This document shows, piece after piece, positions 17,035 to 25,452 of a stretch of DNA of 64,000 nucleotides. The stretch spans positions 16,028-80,027 of the forward strand of contig JARSSH010000044.1 in assembly GCA_029624815.1 (NCBI GenBank). Direction: 5' to 3'. The position numbers and the translations under genes are program-made. Numbering within the stretch: the first letter of the stretch is position 1; each line of letters begins with the position of its first letter. This DNA comes from Candidatus Competibacter sp. (GTDB lineage: Bacteria; Pseudomonadota; Gammaproteobacteria; Competibacterales; Competibacteraceae). The notes beneath the pieces were generated by a model, which saw only the letters and a list, made by a program, of their open reading frames with translations, did not search any database and had not been told where the DNA came from.

Positions 17035-17203
17035 CCGACGCTTGCACCGAAGGCCGCTAATACCAAATACTTCTTGAATTCTTCATTATGCGCAGGTCGA
17101 TACAAAATAATATATAATAAAAACAATATGTTGTCATTAAAGTAACTGCTGGTTTTTAGAAGTGTTTGGTATAACGCAGCCCCAGTGAAGCGAGGCGTTA
17201 GGC
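17029..17203 (+). repeat. attC site of the first hicAB cassette, split by a MITE
   Basis: Left core GCCTAAC (17029-17035) and right core GTTAGGC (17197-17203) are canonical and complementary. The arms also pair: CGCTTGCACCG on the left against CGGTG...AAGCG-type sequence on the right (GCAGCCCCAGTGAAGCG). Without the 111-bp insert and one target copy the site would be 61 bp, a standard attC length. Confidence 0.85.
17061..17171. mobile_element. 111-bp MITE in the attC loop
   Basis: Terminal inverted repeats TACCAAATAC and (other strand) TACCAAACAC bound an AT-rich, non-coding interior. TAA flanks both sides (17058-17060 and 17172-17174), a clean 3-bp target duplication. It sits exactly in the apical region of the attC hairpin. 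Confidence 0.8.
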
Positions 17204-17244
17204 AATAGAACATTTCTACAACTTCGTAATGCTGAGAAATAGTG

Positions 17245-17442
17245 ATGCGATACAAAGTGGTTTTGGAAGAATCTGACGAAGGGTTGGCTGTTTCAGTTCC
17301 AGGACTTCCAGGTTGCTATTCCCAGGGAGCTACCGAACAGGAGGCTTTGGAAAATATCGCCGTTGCCATCCAAGAATACCTTGAGGTCGTCGCAGAGCTA
17401 AATCGCGACAAAGTGGTACGCGAAGTCGAAGTTGAGGTTTAG
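17245..17442 (+). CDS. hicB: HicB family antitoxin, second cassette pair
   Basis: 65 residues: MRYKVVLEESDEGLAVSVPG with LPGCYSQGATEQEALENI is the usual HicB hairpin and helix. Only the RNase-H-like half is present, with no DNA-binding tail. ATG 17245 is chosen over the adjacent GTG; upstream ribosome-binding sequence is weak. The antitoxin precedes the toxin, the reverse of the first pair. It begins 41 bp after the attC core at 17203. Confidence 0.85.
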   Translation: MRYKVVLEESDEGLAVSVPGLPGCYSQGATEQEALENIAVAIQEYLEVVAELNRDKVVREVEVEV

Positions 17443-17444
17443 TT

Positions 17445-17657
17445 GTGCCCAAGCTGGCCGGCATCAACCACCTTGATGCGGTGCGCGCATTGGAGAAAGT
17501 GGGTTTCCGAATTGCGCGCCAAGGCAAGCATATTGTCATGACGGATGGGAATCGAGTCATAACGATTCCGCGCCACAATCCAGTCAATGCAATTACAATG
17601 GGCAACATTGTACGGGATGTGGGATTGACCAATGAAGAGTTTCGTAACTTACTGTGA
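17445..17657 (+). CDS. hicA: HicA family toxin, second cassette pair
   Basis: 70 residues: LAGINHLDAVRALEKVGFRI, then RQGKHIVMTDGNRVITIPRH, with the catalytic His29 in GKHIVM. The GTG start lies 2 nt after the hicB stop, so translation is coupled. The gene ends 6 bp before the GCCTAAC core of the next attC. It shares little sequence with the first HicA, so the two pairs were acquired separately. Confidence 0.85.
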   Translation: MPKLAGINHLDAVRALEKVGFRIARQGKHIVMTDGNRVITIPRHNPVNAITMGNIVRDVGLTNEEFRNLL

Positions 17658-17663
17658 GGCTTA

Positions 17664-17721
17664 GCCTAACTGGGCATTGCGCCGGAGCGACTACGCCGCC
17701 CGGTGAATTGGATCGTTGGGC
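17664..17721 (+). repeat. attC site of the second hicBA cassette
   Basis: 58 bp, the classic length. Left core GCCTAAC (17664-17670), right core GTTGGGC (17715-17721). Inner arms pair as ATTGCGCCGGAGCG against CCGCCCGGTGAAT with unpaired bases, as required for integrase recognition of the folded bottom strand. Confidence 0.85.
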
Positions 17722-17741
17722 ATGAACTTGGAAAGGCACAG

Positions 17742-18290
17742 ATGACCAAGAAACACCGCCATCTGAGTGCCGCGCTTGGAATAGGCGCAATAGCGGCATC
17801 GCTCTTCGTCTACGTCGCTTGGATACTGATTACAGGCGAGGCTAAAGAATCCCTCTCTGGAAGTGGAATCCAGAATAGATTTTCAACAACATACACTTAC
17901 GGCCATACCATCCCTTACAAACTTTACACCCGTAAAGACGATCCCGGTGTTTATTGGATGGTTGTAGGGCTCTTTGGATTTTTCGGAGTGCTCACTGCCG
18001 TTGTGGCTGTCTTCGAGTACCGTTCATATCTGGTTCACAGGGATTATCGAAGAGGCGAGAACCCCAGCGCTGACCTATTGGCGAGAATCGACCATGCGTG
18101 CAGGCTTCATCCGGAGGAGCGCGAGACGCTCCTGCGCGCAAGGGCGGCGGTGGTTGATCTGAAAGACGCTGACGTTGAGATTGCCCTTGAGCACTTTCTT
18201 GACAAGGCTCTGGGGGCTCGCGACCGGGAAGCAGCCTTGAAGGATATCCGGAACTTGGCGAAGGCCCTGGATAGAATCGGTAAATATTGA
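17742..18290 (+). CDS. Two-helix membrane protein of unknown function (cassette)
   Basis: 182 residues. ATG 17742 has AAGG 6 nt upstream and begins 20 bp after the attC core. Two membrane helices are visible, near residues 8-30 (LSAALGIGAIAASLFVYVAW) and 75-100 (GVYWMVVGLFGFFGVLTAVV), separated by a polar loop of about 45 residues. The C-terminal part is a charged cytoplasmic helical region (ADLLARIDHACRLHPEERET). No family is recognised. It forms a single-gene cassette ending in a degenerate attC. Confidence 0.65.
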   Translation: MTKKHRHLSAALGIGAIAASLFVYVAWILITGEAKESLSGSGIQNRFSTTYTYGHTIPYKLYTRKDDPGVYWMVVGLFGFFGVLTAVVAVFEYRSYLVHRDYRRGENPSADLLARIDHACRLHPEERETLLRARAAVVDLKDADVEIALEHFLDKALGARDREAALKDIRNLAKALDRIGKY

Positions 18291-18320
18291 CTTATACCGC
18301 GAACCTTGACGAGATCAAAT

Positions 18321-18383
18321 GCCCAACAAGGCGTTCCACGGACGGCTATTCCGCTACGCTTCTAGCCACCGGTGAACTTGGTC
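18321..18383 (+). repeat. attC site, last in the array, degenerate right core
   Basis: Left end GCCCAACAAGGCGTTCCACG then GACGGC is a typical attC arm. The right arm GCCACCGGTGAACTTGGTC pairs with it (GTTCCACGGACGGC against GCCACCGGTGAAC), but the core CTTGGTC has lost the GTT. A dead site here would freeze the distal end of the array. Confidence 0.65.
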
Positions 18384-18407
18384 GCTGGCGCTTAGGGATC
18401 GAGACTC

Positions 18408-18782
18408 AGTAACGGTCAGACCACATCGCTCAAGCAAAAGCTTCGGAACGCGATCGATAGCGCGAGCCGGGGTAATGCCACTGCCGCCGCTGGCCAGATC
18501 ACTGTTTTCATCGATGCGGTCGAGGCCCAGAGGGGGAAGAAAATCGATCTAGCCACAGCCGAGCAATTGATCGGCGAAGCGAACAAAGTCCTGGTGGCGT
18601 TGTCGCGCCTCCGATCTCCATGGCTTATTTCATCTCGAACCCTCTTCCATGGTTGGGAGAGGATTTTTTCATGGGTGAATGCCTTGGTTCGAACAGCGCG
18701 GCATCGGACGACTTTCCCGCCCGGTGATTTCCTGCCAACATTTCGGCTGATACCCTTCCATTCTCGTGGTTTGTCCCCATGA
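18408..18782 (+). pseudogene. FIMAH-domain remnant of a large secreted protein
   Basis: The open frame encodes SNGQTTSLKQKLRNAIDSAS, then RGNATAAAGQITVFIDAVEA and QRGKKIDLATAEQLIGEANK, which is the pattern of a FIMAH C-terminal domain, normally at the end of long extracellular proteins. There is no start codon region or preceding domain, and the frame drifts into unrelated sequence after VALSRL (about 18600). It directly follows the last attC. The remaining 18291-18836 sequence holds nothing else I recognise. Confidence 0.5.
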
Positions 18783-18836
18783 CTCGTTTCTGAACTCCTC
18801 TCAGGTTGCAGGGGAGGAGCGTTTGAAGGAGCCACC

Positions 18837-20084
18837 ATGAACGAATTGTCTTCCGTGCCGAATGTCGCCGTCGACGAGCGTCGGGAAAGCATCCCCCCGC
18901 CCATCATCATCAATACCGCGCCACCGGCGCCACCGGCCTGGCGGCGTTCCCGCTTCTGGCTCGGCCTGCTGCTCGGTCTGATGCTGGCTTGGGGCGGTCC
19001 CTACCTGTGGCGCCCGGCGCCAATGCTCGATACGGCGCCGGTTCATCCCGATCGGACCGAGGTGGTTGCCCCGATCAAGCGTCAGGTGCCGGCCAAGGTT
19101 GCCTTGGCCTACCAAAATCGGAACGGCGAACTGGTGCGCGTGCTGGCCGACGCCGGACAATATTCCGCGTTCGTGCGCGCCCACGCCGCGAGTTTGGAAC
19201 AGAGCCGCCAGCAACTGCGCCAACAGGCGCAAGCGCGGTTCGAAGCCGGCATGGATGCGATTTTTCAGGATCCGCGCCAGCGTGTACCGGTGTTCGCCGA
19301 CTGGTACTACGGCTACGGCACCAATTATCAACTGCTGTGGGAAGCACTGACTTCCGCCGTCCGCCACCTCGGCGATGGAGATGTAAAGGAACGGGTCGCC
19401 GCCGATCTGGAGCGGGTGCTGCAACAGCACTACGAGTTGCTGGTGCTCAAGCCGGAAATCACCGATCCTCGCCTGCAACAGCTTTATCGCGATACCCTGG
19501 AGCAGGCGCGGCAATCCTATCTGGAGGTGTTGGCCACCATGCAGGCGGAGTTTCAGGTCTTCGTCGCCCGCCACACCACCCACCTCGATCCCGGTCAGCC
19601 GCCGGCGGCCGAACTGCGCCTGGACTGGCCGGCGCAGTTGCACAAGGTCCGCATCGCCTCGGATGCCAATTCCACCTTGGGGGCGTTTCGGGGGATCACC
19701 TTGACCACGCTGGGCGCGGCGGCTGGCAAAGTGCTGGGCGGCCAGGTCGGCGCGGCCATCGCCGCCCGGCTCAGCCTGCCCTTCGTCGAACGAGCGCTGC
19801 TGCTGGTCACCGGCGGCGCGGCTGGCGGAACTGGCGGCAGTCTGGGCGGGCCGCTTGGGGCGGCGGCAGGGGTGGTGATCGGCGCGGGCGCCGGTTTGGC
19901 GGTGGACTGGTTGATTCAGGAAGGCATCGAACTGCTGGCGCGGGACAACTTCGAAGCCGAGATTCAAGCCGCGCTGGCCAGCACCCAGCGGGAGTGGCAA
20001 GGGAAACTGCTGCCGCCTCTGCTGGGCGCGGTGGATGCCTGGGTGGACGACACCATCCAGCTTCTGCCCCAGTTCAAGCCGTAA
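18837..20084 (+). CDS. Membrane-anchored protein with Gly/Ala-rich hydrophobic C-terminus, unknown function
   Basis: 415 residues. A short polar, proline-rich N-terminus leads to one strong membrane helix (FWLGLLLGLMLAWGGPYLW, about 41-59). Next is a long, helix-rich extracytoplasmic region with many Gln and Arg residues, then a Gly/Ala segment (GGAAGGTGGSLGGPLGAAAG, about 322-341) that could be glycine-zipper helices able to enter a membrane. An amphipathic helix ends the protein. GGAGG lies 10-15 nt before the ATG. I do not recognise a family. The secreted nuclease gene follows 4 bp later. Confidence 0.75.
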   Translation: MNELSSVPNVAVDERRESIPPPIIINTAPPAPPAWRRSRFWLGLLLGLMLAWGGPYLWRPAPMLDTAPVHPDRTEVVAPIKRQVPAKVALAYQNRNGELVRVLADAGQYSAFVRAHAASLEQSRQQLRQQAQARFEAGMDAIFQDPRQRVPVFADWYYGYGTNYQLLWEALTSAVRHLGDGDVKERVAADLERVLQQHYELLVLKPEITDPRLQQLYRDTLEQARQSYLEVLATMQAEFQVFVARHTTHLDPGQPPAAELRLDWPAQLHKVRIASDANSTLGAFRGITLTTLGAAAGKVLGGQVGAAIAARLSLPFVERALLLVTGGAAGGTGGSLGGPLGAAAGVVIGAGAGLAVDWLIQEGIELLARDNFEAEIQAALASTQREWQGKLLPPLLGAVDAWVDDTIQLLPQFKP

Positions 20085-20088
20085 GCGT

Positions 20089-20736
20089 TTGGCCGGGAAC
20101 TGGCGAAAGAGCCTGCTTCTTGCGGGTCTACTGTGGCCGCTGGCGGTCCACGCCGCCGAGTTCGGCGGCCGGGTGGTGGCCATCGGCGACGGCGATACCC
20201 TGACCGTGCAAACCGGCGATAACCGGCGGGTCCGGGTGCGACTGGCGGGGATCGACGCGCCGGAGCACGATCAACCCTACGGTGCGGCGGCCACCCGCTC
20301 GCTGACGGCGCTGGCGCTCAATCGGATCGTGCGGGTGCGGAGAGTGGCCGAGGACGACTACGGCCGCGTGGTCGGCGCGGTGGTCGCGGACGGCCGGGAT
20401 CTCGACGCCGAACAGATCCGACGCGGGATGGCGTGGGTGTACCGTCGTTATGCCCGATCGCGGCGTCTGTACGCGCTGGAGGCGGAGGCGAAGCAGGCCC
20501 GGCGCGGTCTGTGGGCCGACCCGAATCCGATCCCGCCGTGGGACTGGCGGCATGGCGGGAAAAGCTCGACGCCGTCGCCGTCGCCGTCGCCGTCGGCCTC
20601 CTTCCAGTGCGGGGCGAAACGCACTTGCCGGGAAATGGTCTCCTGCGAGGAGGCGCGCTTCTATCTTGATCGCTGTGGCGTAAAGCGCCTGGATAGCGAC
20701 AAGGATGGAACGCCATGCGAGGCGCTCTGCCGGTAA
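20089..20736 (+). CDS. Secreted thermonuclease-like nuclease with Excalibur domain
   Basis: 215 residues from a TTG start at 20089, chosen because it gives a clean signal peptide (WRKSLLLAGLLWPLAVHA, cleavage before AEF). An ATG at 20035 would overlap the upstream gene by 50 bp and bury the signal. The SNase domain shows GDGDTLTV, VRLAGIDAPE and a conserved Arg-rich DYGRVVGAVVADGRDL region. After a Ser/Pro linker the C-terminus is an Excalibur module with paired cysteines and the calcium-loop-like DSDKDGTPCE. It probably degrades nucleic acid outside the cytoplasm. Confidence 0.88.
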   Translation: MAGNWRKSLLLAGLLWPLAVHAAEFGGRVVAIGDGDTLTVQTGDNRRVRVRLAGIDAPEHDQPYGAAATRSLTALALNRIVRVRRVAEDDYGRVVGAVVADGRDLDAEQIRRGMAWVYRRYARSRRLYALEAEAKQARRGLWADPNPIPPWDWRHGGKSSTPSPSPSPSASFQCGAKRTCREMVSCEEARFYLDRCGVKRLDSDKDGTPCEALCR

Positions 20737-20838
20737 GGCACGTTATCCGCCATTCGATGGTCATAGTGCGGGAAGGTCCGCTGTGGCGATGAAGCGGCCC
20801 GATCGTTCCGCTACAACATTACCCGGTGAACCCGACCA

Positions 20839-21939
20839 ATGCGTCTGTTTCCTCAACTCGGTATCGTGGTTCTGCTGGCCGCGCTGATAGCCGGTGGCGG
20901 GTACTGGACCGTCAGAGGCGAGCGCGGTGGCGAGGCCCGAAGCGTGCGCCAGGGCGGACCGGCGGTGGTCGAAACCGCCCCCGCGCGCCTCGGCGCGGTG
21001 ACCGAAACCGTCGCGGCGGTCGGCACCGCCCGCGCCGTCGGTTCCGTCAAGATCGTGCCCAGCACGGCGGGTCGGATCACCCACATCGCTTTTCGGGCTG
21101 GGCAGCGGGTCCAGGCCGGCGCGACGCTGGTCGAATTGGACAGCGACAGCGAACGAGCGGCGGTGCGCGAAGCCGAAAGCGAGCTGGCGAACTTGCGCCT
21201 GCAAGTACGACGGGCCGATTCGCTGCGCGCCCAACGGCTGGTGTCGGCGGCCGATCTGGACGACCTGCGCGCCAAACTCGGCATGGCCGAGGCCCGTTTG
21301 GAAGCCGCGCGCAGCCGGTTGCAAAAACGGACGATCCGAGCCCCCTTCGCCGGCGTGGTGGGGCTGCGCAACGTCAATCTCGGCGCGTATGTCGATACCG
21401 ATGCCACGCTGACCACGCTCGACGATCTGGACACCATCGAACTGGAATTCAAGGTGCCGGAGCGCTATTTCGCCACGGTCGAGCCCGGGCAAACGGTCAG
21501 CGCTTCCAGCACGGCCTTTCCGGGCCGAACCTTCGCCGGCGCGGTGCGCGAGGTGGATACCCGCATCGATCCGGTGAGCCGCGCCTTCCGAGTGCGGGCC
21601 GAATTACCCAACCCCGACGCCCTGTTGCCGGACGGTCTGTTCATGGCGGTCCGATTAACGGTCGCCGAGCGCGACCGCGCGGTGCTGGTGCCCGAGGAAG
21701 CGGTGATCAGCGAGGGGGATCGCAGCTACGTCCATGTGGTGGCGAACGGTATCGCGACCCGAACCGCGATCGTTACCGGGCAACGGCACGATGCCGCGAT
21801 CGAGGTGTTGGCCGGATTGATGCCGGGCGTCGAGGTGGTGACCAAGGGCCATCAGGCGCTGCGCGAACGCTCGCCGGTCCGGTCGGTGGACCAGGGCGCG
21901 AAGACCGCCGCCGCCATGGCTTCCGGCGGTAAAGACTGA
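20839..21939 (+). CDS. RND efflux periplasmic adaptor (membrane fusion protein)
   Basis: 366 residues. An N-terminal hydrophobic segment (LGIVVLLAALIAGGGYWTV) without a lipobox is followed by a barrel-sandwich half (GRITHIAFRAGQRVQAGATL), a short alpha-hairpin rich in Ala/Arg/Glu, the second half (TIRAPFAGVVGLRNVNLGAY) and the beta-barrel (DPVSRAFRVRAELPN). It links the RND pump to an outer-membrane channel. The pump gene starts 60 bp downstream. No TolC gene is in this operon, so a channel encoded elsewhere must be used. Confidence 0.93.
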   Translation: MRLFPQLGIVVLLAALIAGGGYWTVRGERGGEARSVRQGGPAVVETAPARLGAVTETVAAVGTARAVGSVKIVPSTAGRITHIAFRAGQRVQAGATLVELDSDSERAAVREAESELANLRLQVRRADSLRAQRLVSAADLDDLRAKLGMAEARLEAARSRLQKRTIRAPFAGVVGLRNVNLGAYVDTDATLTTLDDLDTIELEFKVPERYFATVEPGQTVSASSTAFPGRTFAGAVREVDTRIDPVSRAFRVRAELPNPDALLPDGLFMAVRLTVAERDRAVLVPEEAVISEGDRSYVHVVANGIATRTAIVTGQRHDAAIEVLAGLMPGVEVVTKGHQALRERSPVRSVDQGAKTAAAMASGGKD

Positions 21940-21952
21940 GAGACCGCGCGAG

Positions 21953-21989
21953 CCCCCCTCTCCTTGCGGGAGAGGGGTTGGGAGTGAGG
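21953..21989 (+). repeat. Intergenic GC-rich palindromic repeat, copy 1
   Basis: CCCCTCTCCTTGCGGGAGAG then GGGTTGGGAGTGAGG. A short hairpin (CCCCTCTCC/GGAGAGGGG type) with a TNGGGNGTGAGG tail. Two related copies are at 25249-25287 and 58650-58688. This copy lies between adaptor and pump genes, and its tail supplies the pump's GAGGA ribosome-binding sequence. Confidence 0.75.
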
Positions 21990-21999
21990 AAGCGCCATC

Positions 22000-24900
22000 T
22001 TGTTTCTGTCCGATCTGTTCATTCAACGACCGGTGTTCGCCATCGTCGTCAGCCTGCTGATCGTGGTCGGCGGGGTCATGGCCGTGCGCGATTTGCCGGT
22101 GCGCGAACTGCCGGACGTCGATGCCTCGGTGGTGACCGTCACCACCACTTACACCGGCGCGGCGCCGGCCATCGTCGATACCGAGATCACCGAGGTCATC
22201 GAGGGCGCGGTGGCCCGGATCGACGGCGTCAAGCGCATCGAGTCCGGTTCCAGCGAAGGGGTGGGTCAAACCCGGATCGCCTTTACCGCTGATCGGGACA
22301 TCGACAGCGCCGCCGCCGACGTGCGCGAGGCGGTGGGTTCGGTAAGCAACCGCTTGCCGGAAGAGGCCGACGAGCCGCGCGTGGTCAAGGCCGACAGCGA
22401 CAGCCAGCCGGTGATGCGAGTCTCCCTGAGCAGCGACCGCCTGTCCGCCGAGGAGCTGACCGATCTGGCCGAGCGGGTGGTGGTGGATCGGTTGACCACG
22501 GTGTCCGGGGTGGGGGAGGTGACCGTGAGCGGCGCCCGCCGCCGCGCCATCCGGGTCTGGCTGGACAACGAAGCGTTGGCGGCGCGCGGTCTGACCGTCG
22601 GCGACGTCGAGACCGCCTTGCGCCGGGCCAATGTGGAACTGCCTTCCGGCCGGCTGGAATCCAACAGCCGACAACTGGCGGTGCGGGTCGATAGCCGGCT
22701 GAAAACCATCGAGGAATTCCGCGACCTCGCCATCGTCCAGCGCGACGGTTACCCGATCCGGCTGTTCGAACTGGCCGCGGTGGAGCCGGGGGTGGAGGAC
22801 GATCGTTCCCTGGTGCGCACCAACGGCGAGAACTCGGTCACCTTGCAGGTTATCCGCCAGTCCAGGGCCAATACCCTGGCGGTGTCGGCGGGTGTGCGGG
22901 CCGAACTGGAACGCATCCGCCCGCAACTGCCGGACGGGGTGCGGATGATCGTCGCCACCGACGACGCCCTGTTCGTCCAGGCCAGCATCGACGAGGTCGT
23001 GGTGACGCTTTTGATCGCGGTGGGCGTGGTGGTGTTGGTTATCTTCGCCTTCCTCTATTCGCTACGGGCCACCCTGATTCCGGCCTTGACCATCCCGGTT
23101 TCGATCATCGGCGCCTTCATGCTGCTGGCGGCGCTGGGGTTCTCGATCAATCTGTTGACCCTGCTGGCCCTGATCCTGGCCATTGGCCTCGTGGTGGACG
23201 ACGCCATCGTGGTGCTGGAAAACGCCCAGCGGCGGGTGGATCGCGGCGAGCCGCCGCTGGTCGCGGCCTATCGCGGCACCCGTCAGGTGACCTTTGCGGT
23301 GCTGGCCACCAGCGCGGTGCTGGTGGCGGTCTATGTGCCGCTGTCGCTGCTCGGCGGCGAGATCGGCAAGCTGTTTCGGGAATTCGGGTTGGTGCTGGCG
23401 GCGGCGGTGGCGATTTCCACCTTCGTGGCGCTGTCGCTGACTCCCATGCTGTGCGCGCAACTACTGGGGCGCGGCGCTTCGCCCAATCGTTTCATGCGGG
23501 GGGCGGAACGCGCCTTCGCCGCTTTGGAGCGCGGCTATCGAACCGCCCTGAACGGCGCGCTGGCGATGCCGCTGGCGGTGCTGGGTATCGCCGCGCTGCT
23601 GAGCGGCGCCGCGCTGCTGTTGTATCGCAATCTGCCCCAGGAGTTGGTCCCCAGCGAAGATCGCGGAGTGTTTTTCATCTCGGTCAAGGCGCCCGAAGGC
23701 GCGACGCTGGCCTTCACCGATGCCGGGGTGCGCAAGATCGAGCAGGCGTTGCAACCCTTGTTCGCGCGCGGCGAGGCGTGGCGGCTGGTGGCGGTGGTCG
23801 GCCGGGGCGACAGCAACCGGGCGTTCGTGGTGGTCGGCCTCACCGACTGGAGCCAGCGCGAACGCGGTCAGCAGGCCATCGTCGATGCGCTGCGCGGCGA
23901 CTTGCGCGAGATTCCCGACCTGCGGGCCATTCCGATCAGCCGTTCCAGCCTGGGGCGCGGCGCCAGTTCGCAAGCGGTGCAACTGGTGATCGGCGGGCCG
24001 GATTACCCGACCGTGGTGGCCTGGAGCGAAGCGATCATGGCCCGCGCCCGCGACCATCCGGGGCTGACCTCCATCGATAGCGATTATCAGGCCAGCCAGC
24101 CCACCCTGCGGGTCGAGATTAACCGCGCCCTGGCCGACGAACTGGGCATCCCGGTCGAACGCATCGCCGCCACCTTGCAGACCTTGTTGGCCTCGCGGGA
24201 GGTGACCACCTACATCGACCGAGGGCGTGAGTACGGCGTGCTGCTGCAAGCACGGGCCGCCGACCGGCGCCAACCCGGCGATCTGCAAGGGATTTTCGTG
24301 CGCGCCGAACGAACCGGCGAACTGGCGCCGCTCGGCGCGGTGATCGATGCGCGCGAGACCGCCTCGGCGCTGGCCCTGCGCCGCTTCGACCGTCTGCCGG
24401 CGGTCACGGTCGATGCCTCATTGGTCGGCGACTACGATCTTGGCCGGGCCGTCGCCGATCTCCAGCGGATGGCCGCCGCAACCCTGCCGGTGGAGGCGCG
24501 CGTGTCCTTCACCGGGGCGGCCGAATCGTTCCTGGAAACTTCCGGCGGTTTGTATTTCACCTTCGGGTTGGCGCTCCTGGTGGTGTTCCTGGTGTTGGCC
24601 GCCCAGTTCGAGAGCTTCGTTCATCCGTTCGTCATCCTGCTGACCGTGCCGATTGGCGTCACTGGGGCATTGCTGGCGTTGTGGCTGACCGGCCAGTCGA
24701 TCAATCTGTACAGCCAGATCGGTTGCGTGCTGCTGATCGGTCTGATGGCCAAGAACGGCATTCTGATCGTGGAATTCGCCAACCAGATGCGAGCAGCCGG
24801 GTTGGACATACGAGCCGCCGTGCTGGCTGGCGCCAGCCAGCGGCTGCGGCCGATTCTGATGACCGTGCTGTCCACGGTGCTGGGGGCGCTGCCGCTGGCG

Positions 24901-25119
24901 CTGGCGGCCGGCGCCGGCGCCGAAAGCCGGATCGCCATCGGCGTGGTGGTGATCGGCGGGTTGCTGCTATCCACGGCATTGACCCTGTTCCTGACCCCGG
25001 TGCTGTACGATCTGTTGGCGCGCTTTACCCAGCCGGTCAATGCCATCGAACGGCGGTTGACGGCGCAATTGCGCGGCGAAGCGTCCACCGTGCCGCCCGC
25101 GAACGGCCCGCCAGGATGA
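22000..25119 (+). CDS. RND multidrug-type efflux permease
   Basis: 1039 residues, the AcrB/MexB size. Twelve membrane helices in the usual 1 + 5 + 1 + 5 layout can be followed. The proton-relay aspartates are in helix 4 (IGLVVDDAIVVLEN), and the family hallmark GLMAKNGILIVEFANQMR is in the C-terminal half. Two large periplasmic porter loops are present. The start is TTG at 22000 (FLSDLFIQRPVFAIV follows), with GAGGA about 12 nt upstream. It exports hydrophobic or amphiphilic compounds by proton antiport; the substrate is not readable. Confidence 0.95.
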   Translation: MFLSDLFIQRPVFAIVVSLLIVVGGVMAVRDLPVRELPDVDASVVTVTTTYTGAAPAIVDTEITEVIEGAVARIDGVKRIESGSSEGVGQTRIAFTADRDIDSAAADVREAVGSVSNRLPEEADEPRVVKADSDSQPVMRVSLSSDRLSAEELTDLAERVVVDRLTTVSGVGEVTVSGARRRAIRVWLDNEALAARGLTVGDVETALRRANVELPSGRLESNSRQLAVRVDSRLKTIEEFRDLAIVQRDGYPIRLFELAAVEPGVEDDRSLVRTNGENSVTLQVIRQSRANTLAVSAGVRAELERIRPQLPDGVRMIVATDDALFVQASIDEVVVTLLIAVGVVVLVIFAFLYSLRATLIPALTIPVSIIGAFMLLAALGFSINLLTLLALILAIGLVVDDAIVVLENAQRRVDRGEPPLVAAYRGTRQVTFAVLATSAVLVAVYVPLSLLGGEIGKLFREFGLVLAAAVAISTFVALSLTPMLCAQLLGRGASPNRFMRGAERAFAALERGYRTALNGALAMPLAVLGIAALLSGAALLLYRNLPQELVPSEDRGVFFISVKAPEGATLAFTDAGVRKIEQALQPLFARGEAWRLVAVVGRGDSNRAFVVVGLTDWSQRERGQQAIVDALRGDLREIPDLRAIPISRSSLGRGASSQAVQLVIGGPDYPTVVAWSEAIMARARDHPGLTSIDSDYQASQPTLRVEINRALADELGIPVERIAATLQTLLASREVTTYIDRGREYGVLLQARAADRRQPGDLQGIFVRAERTGELAPLGAVIDARETASALALRRFDRLPAVTVDASLVGDYDLGRAVADLQRMAAATLPVEARVSFTGAAESFLETSGGLYFTFGLALLVVFLVLAAQFESFVHPFVILLTVPIGVTGALLALWLTGQSINLYSQIGCVLLIGLMAKNGILIVEFANQMRAAGLDIRAAVLAGASQRLRPILMTVLSTVLGALPLALAAGAGAESRIAIGVVVIGGLLLSTALTLFLTPVLYDLLARFTQPVNAIERRLTAQLRGEASTVPPANGPPG

Positions 25120-25452
25120 TTGCGCAAGCGGGTTTGGGCCGCCGACCGGCGGCGCTAGCGGGGGGAATGACGCAAATGACTCGTTATATAACAATCCTGA
25201 ATCCATTGTGGTTGCTTGCCCGCCGCGCCTTCACCCCGCACGGACGCGCTCCCCTCTCCCAGCGGGAGAGAGGTCGGGGGTGAGGGAGTTTGAATCATCC
25301 GGGCGTCCACAATCCGGATAGGATGGCTATAAATAAAGGGTTTGCGTGGCGGCCGTTAGCGTATAATCGCCCGCCGGCCGGAATTTTTTGCAGCGTCCGA
25401 AAATTGTCCTCTTCGCCGACGTGCGCGCCCTGGTTGAATTTTCATCGCTCCC
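25120..25452. other. Gap between the RND pump and DUF2062 genes
   Basis: 333 bp without a convincing gene. It contains repeat copy 2 (25249-25287) and otherwise mixed sequence. I see no terminator with a U-tract. Confidence 0.5.
25249..25287 (+). repeat. Intergenic GC-rich palindromic repeat, copy 2
   Basis: CTCCCCTCTCCCAGCGGGAG then AGAGGTCGGGGGTGAGGGA, the same hairpin-plus-tail design as copies at 21953 and 58650. Confidence 0.75.

Noticed and set aside
18801..20183. A 460-codon minus-strand open frame over the membrane protein gene
   Set aside because: Gln/Arg-rich translation with no motif; the opposite strand has a membrane helix, ribosome-binding site and codon pattern of a gene.
20826..21932. 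A 368-codon Arg/Gly-rich frame overlapping the RND adaptor
   Set aside because: Same strand, shifted frame; the adaptor frame carries all family motifs.
21953..25287. The repeat copies as a CRISPR array
   Set aside because: Copies are kilobases apart, in different contexts, with no spacer pattern and no cas genes.
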